From positions 1 to 48,421 of the forward strand of contig MSJH02000059.1 in the NCBI GenBank assembly GCA_001931875.2: a DNA stretch of 48,421 bases, in the 5' to 3' direction. This DNA comes from Byssochlamys sp. IMV 00236 (taxonomy: Eukaryota; Ascomycota; Eurotiomycetes; Eurotiales; Thermoascaceae). Below are positions 1-11,256 of the stretch, one piece after another. The notes under the pieces were generated by a model. The model was given only the letters and a program-made list of their open reading frames with translations. It searched no databases and was not told the DNA's origin. Each line of letters opens with the position of its first letter. The first letter of the stretch is position 1. The position numbers were made by a program, and so were the translations under genes.

Positions 1-725
1 TCATGGGTTGTTTTCTTTTTTTTTTTTTTTTCTGTATTAAGCTTACTCCTAAATCAAGTAATTGACGGCCAAACTCCGCAATAAACTGTACTTGCACCTT
101 TAAAACATCTAGCTTTAGCTTAGCTTCTTGTTCTTTCTCTATATAGCAACTTGTTTCAGTAAATAGAAGACAATGACTATAGAAGTATGCTACCATTGTA
201 AAATCTTGATATTTTATCAAGTTCGTAATCTAGAGAATCAAAAAACTGTCTCTCGGAAGAGCTGGCATGATATAATACTTCGTCTAATATAGAAATACTC
301 GTTCTGCTTGTTTTGATAGAGGCTATAAAAAGATGATTTAGAAAATGTTCAAAGAGTTGTATACAAAGCATGTACGTGTCCATACATGCTTAAATGTTTT
401 TATTATTAATATACCTGGCCGAGAAGTAGACCGATCAAAATAATATATAAAAGAAGGCGAGTTGCATATCCCTGATCCTAGCTTGTGAGATGGTGTCTGG
501 TCTATGTTTTGAAAGTATTGATCTATGTAAGCAGCCGCTCTTCTTTCTTTTGATTTGCGAAACTAGATACAAAAGAAGGAGGTTAATGAAATGGTGTAAC
601 AGAGCCTTTGTTGTCATGATTACCCTTTCAACTTGTTTTAATTTCTTTTTAAGTCCTTTATAATAAATATAAGCCTTCCGCCATTCAGGCACACTCTGAC
701 TTTCCAAATACTTTGAAAATTTCAT
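1..725 (-). CDS. SPX-domain protein, N-terminal part (XPR1/SYG1-type phosphate transporter/sensor), runs off the left edge
   Basis: The first exon (complement 624-725) encodes MKFSKYLESQSVPEWRKAYI followed by YYKGLKKKLKQVER, the hallmark start of SPX domains, which bind inositol pyrophosphates and report phosphate status. Later exons on the same strand give SSSERQFFDSLDYELDKISR (the conserved F-F-x-x-L-D-x-E-L-x-K-I helix), then, after a 55-bp intron at 139-193, a lysine-rich segment ending IAEFGRQLLDLG near position 60. A further intron seems to start there and contains the A/T tract at 18-31. The middle exon (from about 562 downward) is Lys/Arg-rich and reads FRKSKERRAAAYIDQYF. Only the SPX part is visible, so the C-terminal domain (EXS in XPR1/SYG1, or another in VTC or PHO-type proteins) cannot be told. 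Divergent from DIS3, with about 370 bp between the start codons. Confidence 0.85.
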
Positions 726-1095
726 ATAAACCCTTTTTATAAGGACAAATGTACATACAATAGCAAGAAAAAAAAAAAAGAGAGAAAAAAGAAAGAAAAG
801 AGAGCGAGAAAATCAAAGGTTATTTAAATAAAATGAAGAAAGAAAAAAAAAAAGCAAAAGATGATACTTATTTAAATACTTTCTTATTATAAGATTTTAA
901 CCTTAAACAAATAGACATATTCATACACGTGCCATGCTATTTTACAATTCAGCAATTGTTCTTGAAGACAATAAGAACAGGTGGCATCACGTATAAATCT
1001 ATATCCATGTGACTGTTAGTGAACATATAAACTTACACACACACAGACACATATAGACAAACATCACATATATTTTTTTTTTTCTTGCATTAGAA
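726..1095. promoter_or_regulatory. Divergent intergenic region between SPX gene and DIS3
   Basis: AT-rich spacer between two divergent start codons, with A-rich tracts at about 767-800 and 840-855 and a T tract at 1072-1083 just before the DIS3 start. A palindromic E-box CACGTG lies at 926-931. In yeast this core is bound by the bHLH factor Pho4 upstream of phosphate genes; a link to the SPX gene here is only inference. No other coding potential seen. Confidence 0.4.
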
Positions 1096-4000
1096 ATGTC
1101 ATTAAAAAGCGATCGTGCATTTTATAAAAAGACCAAGGGAAATTCTATTGTTAAGCTTGTGAGAGAACGTAAACATACGTTTTATAATATAATAATGAAA
1201 TAAAATTGACACGCCGTTTTTTTGTATTATATAAACTCCAATTTAGAATATGTTCGTAGTGATATTCCATGTTTGTCAGAAGCCTGTCCTATGAACTGTG
1301 ATAATAATGGAAGTCAAGCACTATTAAGTTCTTCAAGTGATCATTATCTTATACCAGATATTTCGGTATTTACAATAAAAAATATATAGAATAATATATA
1401 AAAACACATGTATTTAGGTTATCATGCGTTACTTGGAAGTACTTGAACAAGAAGAAATCACGGGTGTAATTTACAGTCAAACGGTTACAGCCAATGTAAA
1501 TATATAATTATGTACATATGCACATTTAAAGCTCTAGTATTGGCTTACTCTGCAAATTTTAGCTTCAACAACACGACAGGATGAAACTGTATCGAAAGAT
1601 TCGACAGATTACAAATGATTCTCGGCGAAAATGTATTGTATTTTATAACGAGATTTTTGAAGAAACCAAGGTACATCGATTACCCCATGAACCTTCTTCA
1701 GACAGAGATTGGCGAGCCTTGTGTGTATTGGCGGAATGGTATCAGACCCATTTGAATGATTCAAAGAAAATTATCATCTTGACTGAACAGCAGCAAGATA
1801 TGACATGTTTATCAGCAAACATAGATGTCATGTCCACAAAGGAATATATTCAACGCTATTGGGGTCATCATGTCTTGTTAAATGATTTAATACAAGGTTT
1901 GGCTGATGTTGTACTACTTGAAGAAGACGAATTTGGAAAAATCAAGTTTAGTAACAAACATGGTTCGAACGAAGCAGCCGTATCGGGTTATACTGAAGTA
2001 TGGCTTTATATCTCCTTTTCACTGTTGAAAGGTTCTTACATTGTTTATGCTAGTACAAACCTATAGAGGATCTTGAGGTCGGTATCAAATCAGGAAGATA
2101 CTTTTCAGGCACTTTACGCTGTAAGAAGGACAGCAGAGACCAAGCATACATTATTGGAAATAATGGAAGACATATTATCATCACTGGCAACGATCATCGT
2201 AACCGTGCAGGTAAACCATTTTTGTTGGACCTTGACTATAGCATATATATTGTCATTATGTAGTACATGGTGATGTTGTGGTTGTGGAACTGCTGTCAGA
2301 AAATCATTGGATTCATCCATCAAATGACATTGCATATGAGAGTACGAACGCTGACGATGGTAAGTTGCTTAATAAAGCAATAACACTATATACCAAGAAA
2401 AAAATATCTTTTAGAGTATGAGGATGAATCCTATGTAACTCCTAGCCAAGCAGCAGGACGAGTTGTCGGTATTTTAAACAGAAACTGGAGATCATATGTA
2501 GCAACCATACAGGAAGATAGCGCTGAAGCAGGTGGATCTATTCATTTAGCAATTCCACTTGATCCCGTCATTCCAAAGATCAGGATAAGGTACCATGATG
2601 TCAAACTGATCGAAAACCAGCGTATTGTCGTTCGTATCGACAATTGGTAAGTCCTGCATTTCGTTTGTTTCATTTATTCTTACCTTCTTTCTAGGCCTGT
2701 TTCTTCACAGTATCCAAACGGGCATTTTGTGCGATCCTTGGGCCCCATACATACCCTCGACTCAGAAATATCAGCCATCCTGGTGGAGCACTCCATATCT
2801 GTGTCTCAAGCAAGTCAGGGCTTCAGTGAGGCGTCGTTAAAGGAAATGCCTGTTGATACTCCCGAGTCTCCATGGAAACCCGAAGAAGTTCGTTCATTGA
2901 CACGGTTTGGCTACTATGCTTACTAATGCTATAATTAGGAGGAGATTAACAAGAGAAGGGATTTAAGGAACTTGGTTGTATTCAGTATTGATCCTCCAAA
3001 TTGTCAGGACATTGACGGTAAGTTGGACAATTTGCAAAAATAAATAAATTTATTCTCATGGGAAAATAATAGATGCGCTTTCTATAAAAGAACTCGAGAA
3101 CGGGAAAGTAGAATTAGGCGTTCATATTGCTGATGTCAGTTACTTTGTTAAAGAGAACTATATTACAGATCTCGAAGCTAGATCCAGGTAACGCTAGACA
3201 AAAATGATTATCAATATTTTAAACAAGCATCTATCAGAGGCACTACGGTTTACCTGGCAGATAGAAGGTTCGATATGCTTCCGTCAGTACTGAGTGAAAG
3301 AGTGTGCTCGTTAAGACATCATGTCGACCGATATTCTGTGTCTGTCATTTGGACATTGGATAAACATTATAATATTGTGGACACATGGTTTGGCAGAACC
3401 ATTATCCACTCCAGCTGCGAAATGGAATACGAACAAGCTCAGCAGTTACTCAATGGGAAACAGGTAGCAACCGGACTAGATGCTTCTCTTTGTAAAAAGC
3501 TGAAGCCGCGTATAGAAAAGTTGGCTGAAGTACTTCGAGTGATTCGAGTAAGGACGGAGATATTTGCATTATGAAAACCACTTATTGTATTTATTGCTTT
3601 TATAGGACAGACGTTTATCCAAAGGTGCATTAGAGCTCGAAGGATCAGAGATAAAATTCAAAATCACAGATAAACATGAGATTACAGATATTAATATCCT
3701 TTTCAATATTATAAAAGACATAACGCAGCTTTACTAACTCTTATATTATCCTTAACCCGAACTTTCTCTCTTTTACTCCCTAAAGATAGTATGGAAATTC
3801 ATGGCCTGGTTGCTGAAGCAATGATCTTGGCTAATGCTTCAGTCGGAAAAAGAATATACGAAGGATACAAGGATGCAGCCATTCTTAGACATCACCCACC
3901 TCCTAGTCCTGCACAGTTTGAAAAACTTGTCAAAGCAGCCGAAAGCAAGGTAAATGCATATTCTCTCCTTGTTTGTAGACGATTAATATCTCCCAGGGCT

Positions 4001-5264
4001 TCTCGGTCGATTTTTCATCTAACCGAGCGCTGAGCCAATCTCTAGAAAGAATTACAGATGCTTGTAAAGATGATCCTGAGATTGCTAAGCTTCTTAAAAC
4101 GATGGCAACGATCGCTATGAATGAAGCTGGGTACATTTCATCTGGGCAATTTCCTGTTGATCAGTATTATCACTATGGTCTTGCCTTGGAGTTTTATACA
4201 CATTTTACAGTATGTATCCACGAATGAATTTGCACATATCAACTTACAGACAATGTTAGTCGCCTATTCGTAGATACGCTGATATTGTAGCACATAGACA
4301 ACTTCTCATGTGTGTTGCCGATCCAACTGCACTTAAGAATAGCGTAAGTCAATCGCTTATGTTCAAGGACAGTGCTATTACCGACATTTGTGAGAATCTC
4401 AATCGCAAATCAAGAGAGTCTAAATTTGCTCAGAGAGTAAGACAAGAAATTTCTAATATCCGTTCTGTTCTATGTCTCCTGAGCATCCTTTTTTTTTCTC
4501 ATTTTTAGGACTCCACTGAGCTATTTCAAAGCTTATACGTGTTACAAAAGGTAACTAGTTTAAAAGGTTCACCCGTAGCTAACATCACTTTCATAGACTG
4601 CCAATGGCGATCCATTGATTGAAAAAGGTATTATATCCGAGATTAGGTCTAATGGTTTCTATGTCTATGTCCCAAGGTAAACTATTTCATCAGTATAAAG
4701 TCATCAACTCATTTATCTATCGCGTAGACTTGGATTAAAGGGCCCTGTTTATCTCAAGGAGAGAGATGGAACGCCAAGCGTCCCATTATCACTCATATCT
4801 GGCAAAAATGGTAACAAAAAGTCCTGTGTTCTTTTTTTTTCTTTTTTGCTGAGCTTCCATCTTGTATTTATGATTTAGCCGATGAGCAGGAAACAATACC
4901 TCACTGCAATATTGAAGTGAATATGCCCACATCTATCTCTGTGCTGTCACCAGACTTGCCGCATCCGATACAGTTCAATCTATTTGATCATGTCAGAGTC
5001 TCGCTCAAACTTCGCAAATCACATGCGCATCGTCATCTAGTTTATATGGTACTAATTGATATGGATCATACTGAGATTAGAACCAGTCAACCATCTCAAA
5101 TTGCTCGTATGTCAAACACAGAGATGATGGAGTCCATCCATGACTCTGAAAGGAAGGGCAATGCTGAGAAAGAAGCTAACAAGAAAAAGAAGAATAAGAC
5201 GAGCTCCATGTACGATGTTTTGGAAAGATTTAGAAAGCTATCGATTATACAAAGTACATCATGA
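1096..5264 (+). CDS. DIS3: DIS3/RRP44, catalytic exoribonuclease and PIN endonuclease of the RNA exosome
   Basis: Nineteen exons: 1096-1168, 1247-1365, 1418-1495, 1563-1997, 2069-2210, 2264-2359, 2415-2646, 2695-2887, 2939-3017, 3073-3187, 3238-3547, 3606-3693, 3777-3949, 3997-4209, 4260-4436, 4509-4550, 4597-4676, 4728-4810, 4879-5264. They sum to 3114 nt (1037 aa) in frame. The N-terminus starts [20 protein letters not shown], then [17 protein letters not shown] with CR3-type cysteines. The PIN domain (about residues 60-230) includes [14 protein letters not shown]. Two cold-shock-like regions follow ([21 protein letters not shown]). The RNB domain carries [16 protein letters not shown] with the catalytic acidic cluster, and [13 protein letters not shown]. 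An S1-like domain and a Lys-rich tail end the protein. It degrades RNA 3'-5' and cuts endonucleolytically in nucleus and cytoplasm. Exon 8 uses a GTTCGT donor; the intron after exon 12 is AT-AC (separate entry). Confidence 0.96.
3694..3776 (+). other. AT-AC U12-type (minor spliceosome) intron within DIS3
   Basis: This 83-bp phase-1 intron has the 5' splice site ATATCCTTTTC (consensus RTATCCTTT), a branch-site match TATCCTTAAC at 3747-3756 (consensus TTCCTTRAY), and ends TTTTAC. The branch adenosine (3755) is about 21 nt from the 3' end, as expected for U12 introns. Removing it joins ATT A to TC CCT AAA and gives [20 protein letters not shown], which aligns without gaps to the corresponding RNB segment of human DIS3 as I recall it. 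No GT donor is usable nearby, and without this splice the frame is lost. All other DIS3 introns are GT-AG. Confidence 0.93.
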
Positions 5265-5407
5265 ACATGTTTGCAAAAGCAATAAAAACAGTTTATGCAA
5301 CTCAGATTCTGCTTAGCGTCTGTGTAACTCTAAATACAATAAGAATGACTTGTGATTTAAGCGTCGCTTTTCTTTCTTTCTTTTTTTTTTTTTTTAAATT
5401 ATCCATT

Positions 5408-6682
5408 ATGCAAGATACCCTTTCTATAATTAATATGTTTTGCCCTTTAAGAGATTATAATCCTTTTCGACGTACATCAGCGTCAAGATTATTATCAGTC
5501 TATGCTGAGGTTATCCCTTATCTAAACAGCCAAGACCTTGTAACATGCAGTGTGCTGAGCAAACATTTCTATCAGCAAACAGTTCAATATCTTTGGAAAT
5601 CACCTCAATTCTACCAAATCTCACATATACACAGCGAACTCTACATGTTCAATCGATTTCTATCGCATTTGCCCAACGTGCGACGATCGACACAAGAGAA
5701 AATAGAGCATATCAACCTTTCAACAATCCAAGAACGCTTATACGATCGAGTCAACCCAGATTTTTTTCGTCTACTCGTCTTATACGCACCTAATCTCCGT
5801 TCGCTCAACCTTTCCTCTGCCTCCTTTTTTCATTGTCGATCACTTCCAACTGACGCCTGGAGTCTTTCAAGGCTAACCGACCTTGACCTATCAAACTGTC
5901 CAAACGTAACTGACGACATGATGGTCACGATCGCCCGGAGCTGCCGAAAAGTCGCTCGTCTCAAGCTGAACAGACTTTTCCGCCACAAGGGAAGAGGGAT
6001 AGCTGCCTTTGCAGCCGAATGCGACCATTTGAGTACAGTAGAACTGATCGATAATACATCATTGAGCGATGAAGGTGTTGTTGCCTTGGCGAAGTTTAGA
6101 CACATTCACCTACACCAGCTTGATCTCAGTGGATGCTCAGAATTGACGTCTACCAGCTTGCAGATTCTCGGAAAGTACTGCGCTCATCTTCAAGTACTTT
6201 CCTTGGCAGGTGTCTGTGGACTGCAACTAGATGACCTTAAAAAACTGAATTGTATTCGCAATAAAACAACCGATCTGGATCTTTCGCGTTCTGCGCTACG
6301 ACCCATTGATATAGCACAATGGATTAGCCAAGTAGAGCTCAACGGACTCGTACAGTTATGTATCGACTTTGAAGTCATTTTGATTATCCTTCGTCAACAA
6401 CTTTTCATCTGTGCTCCCAAACTAACACACCTTGTCCTCTCAAATGCATCCCAGCACGTTCATATCTCGTTCTTGTATGATTTGATTCATATGTTACCTC
6501 AACTCAATCGCATCGTCGTTGAAAAACAAGACGTTGAAACTGGGTTTTTACTAGATAGCTATCAAGCTAGAGATGAATTGACAACCGAAACAGCACAAGC
6601 TTTTAACTGTCAACAGAGCAACGTAGCTGTTGAGATGCGGATTAAGAAGCACATGGATAATTTAAACTTGGAAGAATGGTAA
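5408..6682 (+). CDS. F-box / leucine-rich-repeat protein (AMN1/FBXL-like)
   Basis: Single-exon ORF of 424 aa when started at MQDTLSIINMFCPLRDYN. The frame is open further upstream to 5261, but that part is a poly-T-derived Phe run right after the DIS3 stop, so the internal ATG is preferred. Residues about 25-65 form an F-box-like helix set (VIPYLNSQDLVTCSVLSKHF followed by YLWKSPQF), which would bind SKP1 in an SCF ubiquitin ligase. LRRs of the cysteine-containing type follow, with repeats such as LTDLDLSNCPNVTDDMM, LHQLDLSGCSELTSTSL and LQVLSLAGVCGLQLDD. The substrate is unknown. It starts about 140 bp after the DIS3 stop on the same strand, so the 5' region is very short. Confidence 0.82.
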   Translation: MQDTLSIINMFCPLRDYNPFRRTSASRLLSVYAEVIPYLNSQDLVTCSVLSKHFYQQTVQYLWKSPQFYQISHIHSELYMFNRFLSHLPNVRRSTQEKIEHINLSTIQERLYDRVNPDFFRLLVLYAPNLRSLNLSSASFFHCRSLPTDAWSLSRLTDLDLSNCPNVTDDMMVTIARSCRKVARLKLNRLFRHKGRGIAAFAAECDHLSTVELIDNTSLSDEGVVALAKFRHIHLHQLDLSGCSELTSTSLQILGKYCAHLQVLSLAGVCGLQLDDLKKLNCIRNKTTDLDLSRSALRPIDIAQWISQVELNGLVQLCIDFEVILIILRQQLFICAPKLTHLVLSNASQHVHISFLYDLIHMLPQLNRIVVEKQDVETGFLLDSYQARDELTTETAQAFNCQQSNVAVEMRIKKHMDNLNLEEW

Positions 6683-8453
6683 TCAAAAAGATATCTCATT
6701 AATAATAAAATAAATATTTCATTTAAAAAAGAACGTCTCTTTGTATGACTCCGTGCTAACAATGCTCCTTGATGTCTTTATATAGTAAAGTACTTCTCTC
6801 TTTATAACACATTACACAAGCAAAACACAATGAACAGCTTTTAGCTTTATAAAAACCGTTGTGGACATTTTTGATGAGCAGTAGATACAGACTCTTTTAT
6901 TAAGTTGTTGTTGCTTTCTGTCATAAGCGTCTATGCTCGCCCGACAGGACATAGCCGAGTAATAATTTGATTTCTCTTGCGGCAATGCTTTTTGCAAGAA
7001 AACCTTGAACTAATGGCGATGGTAAATAAAGGTTACGGTTATTTAGCGAACTTAACACTTACTATAGAGTGGTCACTGTCTATTCAAAGGCTGACAACAT
7101 TTAATAAAGAAAAAGAAAAAGAAAGACGCGTAGTTGCTGTTTATATATCACAGCATAAGGAATTTTCCTCTTTTTCTTTTGTAGAAAATAGGACCCGTAT
7201 AAAAAACCTACTATAAATAGGGACTTTGTTCCATAAAAAAGTTATACAATCTTTCCGGAAAGTAAATTCGCCTGTGATCGAAAATAAATACACCCATGGT
7301 GAGAACAAAATTCATGTTGCATGAAATGTAAATTCGTCGTCGCCAAGAATATTTTCGTAATATTAACAGGTGGGCTGTCTTGAAGTTGAAATTAACTAAA
7401 GTATTCAAAGATTCACAAATCAAAACTAGCCTGTCCTCATGGTCCTTTCTCTGACTCGCTTGTCCCGCCCTTTTTGCTCTCTGGCGTGTATATCTGGAAC
7501 GTTCTCCCAATTGCCTCTTCTTGTGCTCTGGGTTCTCTCTGTCCTCCGTTCCTTTTTTTTTGTTTAAACTATCCTGGGTAGTTATCGCTACTCTCGCCAG
7601 AATGCACCTTGGTGGTAAGTAAAACTAATATTAGGATATGTGCTCTAATACTAACATACTTTTTCTCTCTTTTTCTACATATAAACTCATTATCTCTCTC
7701 TCTCTCTCTTTTGACATGATGTCGTTTTATTCAAACATATTTTTCTTTGTCGTCTTTTTACGCAAATAATTTTTTTATTTTATGACAACATTTTATAAAA
7801 TTAATGTTTTTGGATTGACAACTTTTATTGTCTGTAGCGTACCCGAGTTTATTTATAGGCATCTTGTCCATCATAAGAAGCTCGATAGTAACTAGTTTCA
7901 ATTTCTGATATGCTTTTTCGCAATCTAAATAATCTTAACGTAGCAAACACGTTACAAGTATCTTTACTAAACCTCTATAGTCTCTTAATTCTGACGCATT
8001 ATTCAACAATGCTCCTCCAGAATGAACAGTTCAATAAGAGAACTGATTTTATTGGTTAATGCTTTCTTGTTTCTCTCAACAGGACTGCCCTTGGACTGCA
8101 AAAATTTTTTTAATAACTTTTTATTTAAGTTAAATCTTTTCTTTATTTTTTTTTTTTTTTTTCTTCTTGCAAACATTTTAAAAATGGTAAGTTTCAATAC
8201 AAGGAAGGAGATAAAGTAAAAGGGATGAAAACACCATGCATCAAAATAATAGGAAGAGCCGTCTTAGAGCTACCGTTACGATCAAAGAGAAAATGTATCG
8301 AGCGGTAGTCTAGTGCCGAGTGATGTTGTGTAGCTGAAGATCTTTATCCTTCATGTCTTATTGTAATCATGTATTAATTATTCCTTTTTTTTTATATAGT
8401 TTTAATGATTCATAGTAATAATAATAATAGTAATAAAAAATTTCTTTATATAT
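6683..8453. other. 1.8-kb region without a supported gene
   Basis: Lies between the F-box gene and the 3' end of alpha-tubulin. AT-rich, with a T run at 7551-7562, a CT microsatellite at about 7693-7708 and T tracts near 8143-8163. A start-like ATGCACCTTGGTG followed by the good donor GTAAGTAAAA is at about 7601-7623, and an acceptor-like CTCTCAACAG precedes 8083. Joined, they yield only a short Phe/Leu-rich peptide, so I do not call a gene; a spliced noncoding or UTR transcript is possible. A short inverted repeat (CTACCG / CGGTAG) occurs near 8270 and 8305. Part must hold the alpha-tubulin 3' UTR and terminator. Confidence 0.5.
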
Positions 8454-10041
8454 TTAATACTCTTCTGTGTCTTCCATTTCTGAATCCCCTAATGAATCTG
8501 CACCTACTTCTTCATAATCCTTTTCTAGTGCAGCTAAATCCTCACGAGCTTCTGAGAATTCACCTTCTTCCATGCCTTCACCCACGTACCAATGAACGAA
8601 AGCGCGTTTGGCGTACATCAAGTCAAACTTGTGATCGAGACGAGCCCAAGCCTCAGCAATAGCTGTTGTATTAGACAACATACAAACAGCACGCTGCACC
8701 TTGGCCAAATCACCACCTGGGACAATGGTTGGTGGTTGGTTATTGATACCAACCTTGAAGCCAGTGGGACACCAGTCGACGAATTGGATAGTACGTTTGG
8801 TCTTGATGGCTGAAATAGCAGCATTGGTGTCCTTGGGAACAACATCACCACGGTAAAGCAAGCAACAGGCCATATATTTGCCGTTGCGAGGATCGCACTT
8901 GACCATTTGGTTGTAAGGTTCAAAGCAGGATGAAGTGATTTCCTGAACTGAGAGTTGTTCGTGATATGCCTTGGCAGAGGAAATAATGGGAGCATAAGTG
9001 ACCAAAGGGAAGTGGATACGGGGGTAAGGGACCAAGTTGGTTTGGAATTCATTCAAATCGACATTCAAGGATCCCGAGAAGCGAAGTGAAGCGGTAATAG
9101 AAGAGACGACTTGAGCAATCAGTCGGTTCAGATTGGCATACGTGGGTCGTTCAATGTCCAGGTTGCGACGACAGATATCATAAATGGCTTCATTGTCAAC
9201 CATGAAGGATACATCCGAATGCTCCAGTGTGGTGTGTGTAGTCAGAATGGAATTGTAGGGCTCAACCACCGAGGTCGAGAGTTGAGGTGCTGGATAGACT
9301 GTGAATTCAAGCTTGGATTTCTTACCATAATCTACCGAGAGACGCTCCATGAGAAGAGCACCAAATCCAGAACCAGTGCCACCACCGAATGAATGAAACA
9401 CGAGGAAACCTTGAAGGCCAGAACAGTTATCGGCCAACTTGCGAATACGATCCAAGACATGGTCGAGCATTTCTTTACCTACTGTGTAGTGACCACGAGC
9501 ATAGTTATTGGCTGCGTCTTCCTTTCCGTTGATTAATTGTTCTATAATACACACACACTTAAATGTTAAGAGGCTGATATATCGTCATTACAAAGACACA
9601 ACTTGCCTGGATGAAACAGCTGACGGTAGGTGCCTGTACGAACTTCATCAATAACAGATGGCTCCAAGTCGACCATGACAGTACGAGGAACATGTCTTCC
9701 ATTATCTGTTTCAGAAAAGAAAGTTTCAAACCTATATAATGTCAGGTTGATTTTTTTTTCTTCTTTTCTTCTAGAAAATTTGTCTTACGATCTATCTTGA
9801 ACATTGGCATCAGGAGCAAAATGACCATCAGGATTGATTCCATGTTCATGGCAATACTATAATAAAAAAATTTTTAATATAAAGATTGACATGTGTAAAA
9901 CCCGATTTACCAATTCCCAACAGGCATTACCAATTTGAACACCTGCTTGGCCTATAAAAAAGGAGAGAAAGAGTGAGCTACGTTATTGAGTTTCTTTGAC
10001 TTGTAGTCCTTACCAACATGAAGCGAAATAACTTCTCTCAT
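8454..10041 (-). CDS. TUB1: Alpha-tubulin
   Basis: Five exons on the minus strand: 10014-10041, 9911-9951, 9789-9856, 9607-9731, 8454-9541 (1350 nt, 449 aa, the normal alpha-tubulin length). The protein begins [20 protein letters not shown], contains the tubulin GTP signature [17 protein letters not shown] and the alpha-specific stretch [20 protein letters not shown]. It ends with an acidic tail finishing EEY, the usual detyrosinatable terminus. It pairs with beta-tubulin in microtubules. The intron between exons 4 and 5 (9542-9606) uses a GC donor (GCAAGT). The Lys40 acetylation-loop region reads [19 protein letters not shown] with no lysine. Divergent from the bHLH gene. Beta-tubulin is excluded by the alpha-type motifs. 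Confidence 0.97.
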
Positions 10042-10599
10042 TGTTTATATTTTTATATTTGTAAGAAAAAACAAAAAGAAAGAGAGAATAAAGAGAAAAA
10101 AAAATTAATTAGTAACAATGGCCACACATTCATATATACACACACACAGACCTTCATTGTGGCAATAATTCAAACTACGCGCCTCGCTCCATATCCAAAT
10201 CGAAACTGATCACGTTTTTAAATGAGGATAAATTGTCCAACCATGAACCTCTATGTATTAGTTTTCCTATTCTATAAGCTGTATTTTATATGAGCGGTAG
10301 TCAAAGAAACAGTAATTCAAGGAAATGCCATAGTAACAAAAAGTTTTTATCATCAGCTTATATCTTTACTGCATCTCCATGACTTCACTTTGGATTAGCC
10401 ATTTTCGGATCCAGGAACGTGACTCTAAAATCAGCCAATCAGATGAATACTTATAGGAGCATGTCTTTACTGATTGGGAATATAAATGGCCATCCGTTTG
10501 ACTCTTTATCACTTGGACAATCATTTCGTAAATAAAAATACCCTTTCTGGATTTATTTTTTTTATTTTTTACTTTTTTTTCATCTCTTTATCTTTCGTC
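10042..10599. promoter_or_regulatory. Divergent promoter region, alpha-tubulin / bHLH gene
   Basis: About 560 bp between two divergent starts. Near the bHLH side there is a CCAAT box within CAGCCAATCAG (about 10434-10444), an inverted CCAAT (CTGATTGGGA, about 10469-10478) and a TATA-like TATAAATGG at about 10480. The bHLH mRNA then probably begins around 10500-10550. A T-rich stretch runs from about 10545 to 10580. On the tubulin side a CA-repeat (about 10137-10150) lies about 100 bp upstream of its ATG. Confidence 0.4.
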
Positions 10600-11199
10600 A
10601 TGTCTTCATCTCCCAAAAGAAAATCTCCCGCATCATCCATGTCAGAGCCCGCTTCTAAACGTCCACATATATCACCTCCACTTGCACCACTTCCACCACC
10701 TTTAATGCAGTATCCTTCTGTTGTATATTACCCTCCATACTACCCTATACCCTCGCAAACCCCAGCTAGCTCAGCAGATGAACGAGAGCGTGCTCGAAAG
10801 GTGTCTCATAGCGCGATCGAACGACGACGACGTGAGCGGATCAATGATAAAATACATCAATTGAAACAACTTATTCCATACTGCGCAGAACAAGAGAATC
10901 TTCATAAAATGTCAATACTTCAAAGTGCTATCGATTATATTGCTTATCTCAAGGATGTCGTCAAGAGTATAGATGACGATGACGCTTTACTTCATGGTGC
11001 CGATCATGTTAAAATTAAAGTAGCCAAAAGTATGTTGCCTAAGGAAGTAGAGCCTTTCACCACACAGTTTTCAGTCAAGCAAGTCAATACGATTAAGCCT
11101 CCACTGACGCCACCACAAGAATCTAAGCCGACGAATAAAGTGATAAATTCATCGCCAGAAGAATCAAAGCATATGAGTTTACAAAATATTTTATGTTAG
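10600..11199 (+). CDS. bHLH transcription factor (E-box-binding type)
   Basis: Single exon, 199 aa from the ATG at 10600. The frame is open upstream to 10486, but that extension is a hydrophobic T-tract translation lying across the probable TATA/start region. The N-terminal 60 residues are Ser/Pro/Tyr-rich. The basic region reads KVSHSAIERRRRERINDKI with His, Glu and Arg at the positions that read CANNTG in class B bHLH proteins (His5-Glu9-Arg13 pattern). Helix 1, a loop (PYCAEQENLHK) and helix 2 (MSILQSAIDYIAYLKDVV) follow. No long leucine zipper is obvious, so it probably acts as a simple bHLH dimer. INO4/PHO4-like roles are possible, but the target is not known from sequence. It is followed by a 32-T run at about 11213-11244. 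Confidence 0.88.
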   Translation: MSSSPKRKSPASSMSEPASKRPHISPPLAPLPPPLMQYPSVVYYPPYYPIPSQTPASSADERERARKVSHSAIERRRRERINDKIHQLKQLIPYCAEQENLHKMSILQSAIDYIAYLKDVVKSIDDDDALLHGADHVKIKVAKSMLPKEVEPFTTQFSVKQVNTIKPPLTPPQESKPTNKVINSSPEESKHMSLQNILC

Positions 11200-11207
11200 A
11201 AAATAAA

Positions 11208-11249
<42 letters not shown>

Positions 11250-11256
11250 ATATAAA

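Noticed and set aside
8260..8320. Inverted repeat near 8270/8305 as a possible structured RNA
   Set aside because: The stem is only 6 bp and no snoRNA, tRNA or snRNA boxes fit.
8618..9052. Long alternative-frame ORF inside alpha-tubulin
   Set aside because: A shadow of the strongly codon-biased alpha-tubulin exon.
10710..10718. GTATCCTTC, a U12-type donor-like string in the bHLH gene
   Set aside because: It lies within an uninterrupted, sensible reading frame (MQYPSVVYY) and no U12 branch site follows.
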